38,301 nt of DNA from DASTPP01 sp035762175 (GTDB lineage: Bacteria > Myxococcota_A > Polyangia > Polyangiales > Polyangiaceae): assembly GCA_035762175.1 (NCBI GenBank), contig DASTPP010000074.1:1-38301 (forward strand), read 5' to 3'. Made by a program: the position numbers and the translations under genes. Below, one piece after another: positions 24,301 to 29,929 of this stretch (position 1 is the first letter of the stretch; each line of letters begins with the position of its first letter). The notes under the pieces are model-generated. The model ran no database searches and was not told where the DNA came from. It saw nothing but the letters and a program-made list of their open reading frames with translations.

Positions 24301-25924
24301 CTTCGAGCTCGAGCGCGAGGGCCAGCGCCTGACGCTGCGGCGCGCCCCCGGCGCCCAGCCGCCCCGCTTCGAGCTCGCCGAAGACCGCCTCGCCATCTCG
24401 CCGCTCGGCGTGAGCGCCGCGCTCGGCCAGGGCGTCGTCGCCGCCCTCGAGCTCGCGGGCGAGGTGCGGCGCCTGACCGGCTCGCGCGATCTCGCGCTGA
24501 GCGCCCGGCTCGAGCCGCTCGAGCTGCGCGCGCTCGCCCCCCTCTTGCCGCGCGTCGAGTCGGTGCGCGGCAAGGTCTCGGCCGCCTTCGCCGTCACCGG
24601 CCGCGCCGCCGCGCCGCTCGTGCGCGGCGACCTCTTGCTCGAGCACGGGGCGCTCAAGGTCGAGGGCTTCCCGCTCGCCCTCGAGGACGTCGAGCTCGTC
24701 GCCCGCGTCGACGAGCGCGAGGTGCGCGTCGAGCGCGCCGAGGCCCGCGTCGGCACCGGCTCGGTGCGCGCCGCGGGCCGCGCCCCCCTGCGCGGCTTCG
24801 AGCTCGGCGAGGCGAGCCTGCGCGTCGTCGCCAGCGACCTGCGCCTGCCCTTCGCCGACGGCATCGACGCCGCCGCCGACGCCGACCTGGTCGTCGCCTG
24901 GCGCCCGCCCACCGGCGACGACGAGCCGAAGAGCCGCGCCGCCGTCACCGGCGACGTCACCATCGGCAACTTCGTCTACACCCGCCCCGTCAACATCTCG
25001 TCGGTCGGCATCGACAACCTCGGCAAGTCGGGCAAGCGCACCCAGGTCGAGGCCTACGACCCCGAGCGCGACTTCGTCGACCTCTTCGTCGCCGTCCGCG
25101 CCAGCCGCCCGCTACGCTTTCGCAACAACCTCTTCGAGGGCGAGGTCGCCATCGACTCGGACGCCCTCTACCTGACCGGCACCAACCAGCGCTACGGCCT
25201 GCAGGGCCGCCTGCGCACGGTCAAGGGCGGGCGGCTGCACCTGCGCGCGAGCGAGTTCGAGGTGCGCCAGGGCGTCATTCGCTTCGAGAACGCCAGCCGC
25301 GTCGAGCCCTACCTCGACGTCACCGCCACCACCGACTACCGCCGCTACGCCCGCACCGGCGCGGCCGCCGGCTCGGGCGCGGCCCCCGCCGCCGGGGCCG
25401 CGGGCGGGGTCGGCGGCGCCAACGCCGGCGGCCTCTGGCGCATCACCATGCGCCTCTACGGCCGCGCCGACGAGCTCAAGGTCGACCTGTCGAGCGAGCC
25501 CTCGCTCGCCCAAGAAGACATCACCCTCTTGCTCGCCATCGGCATGACGCGCGCCGAGCTGCAGCAGCTGCAGGCCGCCAACGTCGGCGGCGCCGCCGCG
25601 CTCGAGGCCCTCTCGGCCATCTCCGGCGCCAACGCCGCCGTCAAGACCGTGCTGCCCATCATCGACGACTTCCGCGTGGGCTCGGCCTACTCGACCCGCA
25701 GCGGCCGCACCGAGCCCACCGTCACCGTCGGCAAGCGCGTCTCCGACCGCGTGCGCGCCAACGTCACCACCGGCCTCACCGAGAACCGCGACGTGCGCTC
25801 GAACCTCGAGTGGAGCATCACCCCCGAGACCAGCCTCATCGGCAACTACGACAACCAGAACGACATCAGCAGCCAGGGCCTCGGCAACCTCGGCGCCGAT
25901 GTTCGCATCCGGCTCGAGTTCTGA
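21359..25924 (+). CDS. tamB: TamB-like (DUF490) envelope protein
   Basis: About 1521 residues. The first 45 are a cytoplasmic Pro/Ser tail built of 7-residue repeats (RPSQPGA), followed by a signal-anchor at about 54-80 (LLARLLCALLAVVGALPLLL). Then come about 1000 residues of repetitive beta structure of the AsmA/TamB type (LDATFRAELYALPLELVLYD, LKGTLKAAGLKLAGFALAN) and the C-terminal DUF490 domain: GLQGRLRTVKGGRLHLRAS, FEVRQGVIRFENAS, LLLAIGMTRAEL, and a terminal VRIRLEF with a final Phe, as in outer-membrane-associated proteins. TamB-type proteins bridge the inner and outer membranes and are thought to move phospholipids or assist outer-membrane protein assembly. No tamA (Omp85) lies in the window. 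The start is ambiguous: ATG at 21338 or 21359; the frame is also open upstream through the hydrolase. Confidence 0.85.
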   Translation: MTQPPSRPSQPGARPSQPGARPSHPGARPSQPGPRRSSTSSRPPPSSRAWQRRNLLARLLCALLAVVGALPLLLDGVVRLPWVRRTIAERTSALLESALGLDATFRAELYALPLELVLYDLRLASTDGPEPAVYVPRVRVAPSFVSLLAGSLDVGDVELERPRARLVLGDEGVKNLRLRAPKSDDASPKKPPPKRLPFRSLALRGADIDLRVEGASLDVALRSLDVDLDAGEGPLLDLSVRLAGGELHRRRPGPDGAEWADDDALCRLRLRAHGDLRGGFRGALVHRLEFDARLDGDPAAGAAPSCEGPVAPENRLALSLERLRVEPGPEALPRLAGRLALEAPARLAARVAPAAPPLEGWVALAADADYDGRLALPSLKGTLKAAGLKLAGFALANKLDARLETTPDEARLVRADVEWADGHVALHDARVFPFRPGVEIDVARADVEGIRFEGLMRDLDVTKHTHIRWDVDTARLERFRGRAVDPERGGPVLSGDLVGQTTNFEIYDAAYDDPAKKRVFGVRRAEVRCEFGFSPRGVLFEHATADLGRSKLWADHVMVGFHGELEVDVRPGSYVDLEEISPLASIGLKGKATLGARVRGPQNDPHIEGTIAATEFWLGDTPLADELKAKVKFQPFLLEFFEVQARKRETPFVTPRLRLDFDRPGVGVETHVSSPKARVRDLLAVLSLERDPRFADLEGEGEIELGVRYDLRGPEDACADGILSLEASARLASFAFLGEHFGAGHAEVAFAWYDRGASTRGIEVDVRSFALSKGAGSVTGSAAVLPGGRLRGQVFAHHLPLSSLEAMQPWGRALRGDVGLQGELGGTLEALTFQGVASVSPLRIGQGELPASSIAVRVEPPGGPPRADDSPPERRCGGKPPPPSDLSVYESDESQGLTHLDGALFGGQVLLRDVRVTRQKNKRAAGEVSLRDLDLGAVGQLSPSLALSATPVTGKVSAELRLDRFELARPERTEARLDLLGFELEREGQRLTLRRAPGAQPPRFELAEDRLAISPLGVSAALGQGVVAALELAGEVRRLTGSRDLALSARLEPLELRALAPLLPRVESVRGKVSAAFAVTGRAAAPLVRGDLLLEHGALKVEGFPLALEDVELVARVDEREVRVERAEARVGTGSVRAAGRAPLRGFELGEASLRVVASDLRLPFADGIDAAADADLVVAWRPPTGDDEPKSRAAVTGDVTIGNFVYTRPVNISSVGIDNLGKSGKRTQVEAYDPERDFVDLFVAVRASRPLRFRNNLFEGEVAIDSDALYLTGTNQRYGLQGRLRTVKGGRLHLRASEFEVRQGVIRFENASRVEPYLDVTATTDYRRYARTGAAAGSGAAPAAGAAGGVGGANAGGLWRITMRLYGRADELKVDLSSEPSLAQEDITLLLAIGMTRAELQQLQAANVGGAAALEALSAISGANAAVKTVLPIIDDFRVGSAYSTRSGRTEPTVTVGKRVSDRVRANVTTGLTENRDVRSNLEWSITPETSLIGNYDNQNDISSQGLGNLGADVRIRLEF
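21377..21460 (+). repeat. Four 21-bp tandem repeats in the TamB N-terminus
   Basis: Units at 21377-21397, 21398-21418, 21419-21439 and 21440-21460, of form CGCCCCTCGCAACCGGGCGC plus one base, each encoding a RPSQPGA-like heptad. The copy number is likely to vary among strains. Confidence 0.85.
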
Positions 25925-25968
25925 GCGGGCCGGGCGCCCCCCGCGCCGTGGCGACATCGAGCGCGGGC

Positions 25969-25989
25969 TGCGACGGTCGCGCCGTCGCA
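25969..25989 (+). terminator. Hairpin after the TamB gene
   Basis: TGCGACGG (25969-25976), loop TCGCG, CCGTCGCA (25982-25989): an 8-bp perfect stem 45 bases after the TamB stop. There is no T run, so termination would be weak or factor-dependent. A smaller hairpin, GCCCT-ATCGA-AGGGC, follows directly. Confidence 0.45.
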
Positions 25990-26300
25990 ATCGCCCTATC
26001 GAAGGGCATGACAGGGGGGTCGAGAGCCCTACCCATCGTCGTTCGACGGCGCGATTAGTCTGCCCAAGCGATACATTCTGGCCCTCCGGTGCAGCGATAG
26101 GCCCTTCCGCTCGGTCTTTCGTCGCCTCTACGGGGGCTACCGGCGGGCGCGAACCAGCCGATCGTAACATCGACGGTTCAATCGGAGGGGTCGAGACCCC
26201 CCCATCATCGCATTCGTTTCGGGGGTTGACCCGAGCCGACGTGGCGGTTCGTCCGGTTTCCGGTCGCTTTTGCCCTGCCCCGAGGCCCGGCGGTGGGCAG

Positions 26301-26405
26301 GCGGCGGGGTCGCTTCACCACCGCGCGACGACAACCCGCACCGACCCTCGCAAGGGCCGGCGACAGGGGGCGGGCGGCGGGTTCGCTTCACCACCGCGCG
26401 ACGAC
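26301..26405. repeat. Pair of 32-bp direct repeats upstream of the L,D-transpeptidase
   Basis: Copies at 26301-26332 and 26374-26405 (period 73) differ at one base and share the core TCGCTTCACCACCGCGCGAC. They lie about 150-260 bp before the transpeptidase start. Their length and identity make chance unlikely; role unknown. Confidence 0.7.
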
Positions 26406-26558
26406 GGCACGAACGGGGTGGCCCTCGGCGGTGCCGTCGAGCCGTCTTGCCTCAGCGCCGGGCCGAAGGTGGGCGGCGGGCCGCCGACCGGGCCCAGGTC
26501 GTACGAGGCGACGCCCGAATTTGGCCCACGCCCGCGCCCCATGCCACCTGGTGGGGCC

Positions 26559-28196
26559 ATGCGTTCGCTGGCAAGCAAGGTGCGCCACGCCTCCGCCGCC
26601 GCGGGCATCGCGCCGATCGCACTCGCCGCGGGGCTCGCTTCGATCGCGCTCGCCGCGGGCTGCGCCGACCGGGGCGGCGCGGCGAAGAAAGAGCGCCGCA
26701 CGCCGCTCGCGTCGGTCGTGCCCTCGGACCCGAGCCGGGCCGAGGGCGACAAGATCGCGGCGCTCTCGCTGCAGACGGTCATCTACGACAAGCCCGACCG
26801 GGCCTCGCGCAAGCTCGGCTACATGAGGCTCGGCGAGGCGCTCGCGCGCGCGGCGAAGGCGGTGCCGGGGCCGGGCTGCGCCGAGGGCTGGTACGCGGTC
26901 GCGCCCTTCGGGCACGTCTGCGCGGGCGAGGACGCGACGACCGACCTCGGCCACCGCACCATTCGCGCCCTCGGCGTCAAGCCCGACCTGTCGAAGCCGA
27001 TGCCGTACACCTACGGCTTCGTCCGGGCGAACTCGACGCTCTACCACCAGGTGCCCACGGTCGCCGACCAGGAGCGCTTCGAGTTCGCCATCAAGCAGTA
27101 TCGAAAGTCGTACGCCAAGCGCCACGCCGAGTGGAACCGCGTCGACAAGCCTGGCGCCAACCACGTCCCGCTCGACGCCGCGGGCAACGCCAAGGCGGCG
27201 CCGAAAGATCTGCCCCCGCCCCCGCCGCCGCCCGACCCCGAGAACCTCTTCGGCCTGCTCGAAGACGGCGAGACGCCTTGGTGGCTGCGCGGGCGGCGGC
27301 AGCTGCCGAACCTCTCGTCGTTCAAGGCGCCCGAGCACGGCGTGTTCATGGGGCGCATTCAGCGGCACGCGGGGCTCGCCATCGTCGGCTCGTTCAAGGG
27401 CGACGAGAAGGCGGGCGGGCGGCGCTTCGCGGTGCTGCTCGACGGGCGCATCATCGGCGAAGACAAGATCAAGCCCCACTACGCCTCGGCCTTTCACGGG
27501 GTGCCGGTCGGTGGCGCGTACGTCTTCCCCTTTGCCATGGTCAAGCGCGAGGGGGCCCCCGCCTACGCCCCCTCGCCGGGCGCCAACTGGCCGCGCGCGG
27601 GCGAGCTCGCGTACCGCGACGTCATACCGCTGACGGGCCGGGTGAAGTGGTACGCGTCGACCCGCTACCTCGAGGCCAAAGACGGCCGCTGGCTGCGCCA
27701 CGACGACATCGCCGTGTTCGACACGCCGAGCGAGCCGCCCAAGGCCTTCGACTGGCAGAAGACCAAGTGGGTCGACGTCAGCATCTGGCAGCAGACCATG
27801 GTCATGTACGAGGGCGACAAGCCCGTCTACGCCACCATGGTCTCGACCGGCATCGACGGCATGGGCGACCCGCAGACGAGCAAGTCGACGGTGCGGGGCG
27901 AGTTTCGCATCGACTACAAGCACGTCACGGCCACGATGGACGCCGACGACCCCGAGAACTCGTTCGAGCTGCGCGACGTGCCCTGGGTGCAATACTTCGA
28001 GCGCGGCTACGCCCTGCACGCCGCCTACTGGCACGACGACTTCGGCAAGCCCAGAAGCCACGGCTGCATCAACCTCGCCCCCGTCGACGCGAGGCGCCTC
28101 TTCTTCTGGACCGACCCGCCCCTGCCGACGGGCTGGCACGGCATCAAGTCGGGCGGGCCGACGACGCCGGGCACCTGGGTGCGGGTCAGGGGGTAA
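26559..28196 (+). CDS. L,D-transpeptidase (YkuD) lipoprotein
   Basis: A 545-residue exported protein. From the ATG at 26559, residues 1-35 are a lipoprotein signal (ALAAGLASIALAAGC, Cys35); an ATG at 26541 and a GTG at 26550 are possible alternatives. Residues 40-395 hold an SH3-like part (LQTVIYDKPDRASRKLGYM, WYAVAPFGHVCAGE), a Pro-rich linker and a substrate-binding-like region. The YkuD catalytic domain occupies about 400-530: VSIWQQTMVMYEGDKPVYAT, then ALHAAYWHDDFG and SHGCINL with the catalytic Cys503 and its His. Such enzymes make 3-3 crosslinks in peptidoglycan or attach proteins to it. As a lipoprotein it acts in the periplasm at a membrane surface. It is preceded by a long repeat-bearing intergenic region, probably its promoter region, and is convergent with the zinc-protein gene. 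Confidence 0.9.
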   Translation: MRSLASKVRHASAAAGIAPIALAAGLASIALAAGCADRGGAAKKERRTPLASVVPSDPSRAEGDKIAALSLQTVIYDKPDRASRKLGYMRLGEALARAAKAVPGPGCAEGWYAVAPFGHVCAGEDATTDLGHRTIRALGVKPDLSKPMPYTYGFVRANSTLYHQVPTVADQERFEFAIKQYRKSYAKRHAEWNRVDKPGANHVPLDAAGNAKAAPKDLPPPPPPPDPENLFGLLEDGETPWWLRGRRQLPNLSSFKAPEHGVFMGRIQRHAGLAIVGSFKGDEKAGGRRFAVLLDGRIIGEDKIKPHYASAFHGVPVGGAYVFPFAMVKREGAPAYAPSPGANWPRAGELAYRDVIPLTGRVKWYASTRYLEAKDGRWLRHDDIAVFDTPSEPPKAFDWQKTKWVDVSIWQQTMVMYEGDKPVYATMVSTGIDGMGDPQTSKSTVRGEFRIDYKHVTATMDADDPENSFELRDVPWVQYFERGYALHAAYWHDDFGKPRSHGCINLAPVDARRLFFWTDPPLPTGWHGIKSGGPTTPGTWVRVRG

Positions 28197-28279
28197 GGGG
28201 GCGGCCAGCGCTGCGCGAGGAGCGGCGGCGCGCGAGGGCGGCGGCGCGCGAGGGCGGCGAGCCCCGGGAGAGAAGGGGC

Positions 28280-28648
28280 TCAGCGCGCGGCCGGCCGGAG
28301 CTGCTTTCGGACCTTCTTGATGAAGGTCTGCGTGCACTGGCCGTGCACCGCCTCGTGCTCGGCGATCTCGCGGGTGAGCTTCGCCTTGGCCTCGGCCGAG
28401 AGGCCGCCCGCCTCGACCTCTTTCGCGAGCATGACGCCGGCGGGGGTCGAGGGCCCCTGCTGCTTCGGCTGGTTGGCCGGCTGGTTGGCCGGGCGGTGGT
28501 GCGAGGGCTTGGTCTTGGTGACGTCGTGAAAGCCCCGGTCTTCGGACTTGCGCCCGGTGCCGTGGCAGCCGGGGCAGGTCGCGGTGCTGCCGCTGAACGA
28601 GTTGGCGATGCGGCCGTCGCCCCCGCAAATGCCGCAAGTTTCGAGCAT
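28280..28648 (-). CDS. Small DnaJ-type zinc-finger protein
   Basis: A 122-residue cytoplasmic protein. Residues 5-32 carry two CxxCxGxG motifs (CGICGGDG at 5-12 and CPGCHGTG at 25-32), the same unit as in the Cys-rich domain of DnaJ, expected to bind one zinc. There is no J-domain. A hydrophilic Asn/Pro/Gln linker (PANQPANQPKQQGP) leads to a helical C-terminal part with HEAVHGQCTQTFIKKVRK. Function unknown; such proteins may bind unfolded chains or nucleic acid. The ATG at 28648 has TATACT at 28655-28660 (minus strand) only 6 bases upstream, compatible with a leaderless transcript, though no -35 is clear. Confidence 0.75.
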   Translation of the reverse strand: MLETCGICGGDGRIANSFSGSTATCPGCHGTGRKSEDRGFHDVTKTKPSHHRPANQPANQPKQQGPSTPAGVMLAKEVEAGGLSAEAKAKLTREIAEHEAVHGQCTQTFIKKVRKQLRPAAR

Positions 28649-28756
28649 GGGCCGAGTATACGCCCCGCCCCGCCCCGGCGCCGCCTTCTTCGCGGGCGGG
28701 CGCGGGGAGGCGCGCGGCCCGGGCGAGGGCGCGCGCCGAGCGGGCGCGGCCGGGGC

Positions 28757-29911
28757 TCAGCGGTTGGCGCTCGCGCAGAGCCGGTTGTTGTCGCCCTCTT
28801 CTTCGAACACGTAGCGCGCCTGCCAGTGGAGAAAGTCGAGCAGCGAAGGGCCCCCCTCGTCGTCGCCCCCGGGCGGGAAGTAGGGCACACCGGACGGCGG
28901 CAGCGTGTAGGCGCCATCCGCGTCGCGGAGCTCGGAGAGATCGCGCTTGGCGAGCTCGGCGGGGGTGATGACGCCGTCGCCGTCGCCCTCGCCGCCGTCG
29001 TCGGCGTCGGCCAAGGGCCCGAAGCGCAGCTTCGCCACCGACCGGTCGCGGTGGTCGAAGAAGAGCCACTCGGGGTGCACGGTGACCCACTTGTCGATCG
29101 CAACGCCCTCGACGAGGTCGGCCTTGAAGGGCGCGCCCTCGCCCTCGCAACCGCCGAGAAACGAGAACGACGAGAAGGGTAGCGCGAACGACTTGGTCGA
29201 CGCGCCCTTCTGGGCGGCGCCGATGACGTAGAGAATGGGCCACCCCTCGTGCAGGTTGCTGCGGGGGTCGACCAGGACGCGCCGCGCGTCCTCGTCAGTC
29301 ACGCCGGGGCCGAGCACGTCGAACTCGCCGCCCCAGCCCCAGCGTACGCCGAAGCCGCACGTGCCGAGCCCGGCGAAGCGCCCCACGAGCCGCTCGCCCG
29401 GCACGACGACGTCGTAGAGCGCCGCCATCGAGGTGTCGTAGTAGCGCTCGCACCCCTCGCCGCCCTCGACCCAAGGCCCGCCGAACGAGCTGCCGTACGA
29501 CTCTTGCACGCCGTACGACGAGACGAGCACCCGGTCGAAGGTGACGGCCCACCCGTCGCGGTCCACGAAGGGCGCGCGCGCCTCGACCCCCTCGGCCGCG
29601 GCGAGCCAGACCGTCGCGACGCCCGGCGCGGGCCGCTGGTCGCCGGGCAGGCAGGCGCCGGCGCCGAGCGCGAAGACGACGAGCGGGGCGGCGGCGCGGG
29701 GGGCCGCGAAGGCGCGGCGGAGCAGGGAGACGCGGCCGAGCGGGGGCGCAGGGGCGCGGCCGAGCAGGGAGGCGCGGCCGAGCGGGGCCGCGGGGGCGCA
29801 GCCAGGCGGGGGCGCGGGCGCGCGACGAGGCGGGGGCGCGGGCGGGGCCGCGGGGGCGTGACGGGGCGGGGGCGCGGGGTCGCGGCGGTCGGCGGTTCGG
29901 GGGGTGCGCAT
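28757..29911 (-). CDS. Exported lipoprotein with EF-hand-like loop, partner of a TonB receptor
   Basis: A 384-residue protein in the same direction as, and 18 bp after, the TonB-dependent receptor gene. The first 70 residues after the ATG at 29911 are a Pro/Arg/Ala-rich repeat tract, then a hydrophobic stretch with lipobox-like G-A-G-A-C (Cys87). The long leader is odd; a real start further in would need a non-standard codon, since no ATG, GTG or TTG was found nearer the hydrophobic segment. The mature region has GWAVTFDRVLVSSYGVQESY, a Gly/Trp-rich block (FGVRWGWGGEFDV) and an acidic loop DADDGGEGDGDGVITPAEL, which resembles an EF-hand or dockerin calcium-binding loop. The family is not recognised. 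The context suggests a surface-exposed ligand-binding lipoprotein working with the receptor. Confidence 0.7.
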   Translation of the reverse strand: MRTPRTADRRDPAPPPRHAPAAPPAPPPRRAPAPPPGCAPAAPLGRASLLGRAPAPPLGRVSLLRRAFAAPRAAAPLVVFALGAGACLPGDQRPAPGVATVWLAAAEGVEARAPFVDRDGWAVTFDRVLVSSYGVQESYGSSFGGPWVEGGEGCERYYDTSMAALYDVVVPGERLVGRFAGLGTCGFGVRWGWGGEFDVLGPGVTDEDARRVLVDPRSNLHEGWPILYVIGAAQKGASTKSFALPFSSFSFLGGCEGEGAPFKADLVEGVAIDKWVTVHPEWLFFDHRDRSVAKLRFGPLADADDGGEGDGDGVITPAELAKRDLSELRDADGAYTLPPSGVPYFPPGGDDEGGPSLLDFLHWQARYVFEEEGDNNRLCASANR

Positions 29912-29929
29912 GGGGGGCGGGCGCCGGGG

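Larger units (their letters stand above)
25925..26558. other. 634-bp intergenic region, less GC-rich, with repeats and hairpins
   Basis: No convincing gene is seen on either strand; the open frames here use codons unlike those of neighbouring genes. The stretch 25985-26270 is clearly richer in A/T than its surroundings. It holds two related segments, around 26013-26045 and 26184-26215, each with GGGGTCGAGA followed by CCCATC-TCG-TTCG-like sequence. The second contains the perfect palindrome GGGGTC-GA-GACCCC (26187-26200). A 32-bp direct repeat pair lies further right. It could hold the L,D-transpeptidase promoter or a small RNA; nothing more definite can be said. Confidence 0.5.

Noticed and set aside
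21596..24646. 1016-codon antisense frame over the TamB gene
   Set aside because: His/Arg/Glu-rich mirror of the sense codons with no signal, domain or start context.
26171..26200. GGTTCAATC, resembling a tRNA T-loop
   Set aside because: The flanking bases do not pair as a T-stem and no acceptor, D or anticodon arms can be formed around it.
26388..29243. 951-codon antisense frame across the L,D-transpeptidase and zinc-protein genes
   Set aside because: It spans two genes on opposite strands and an intergenic gap, and has no recognisable domain.
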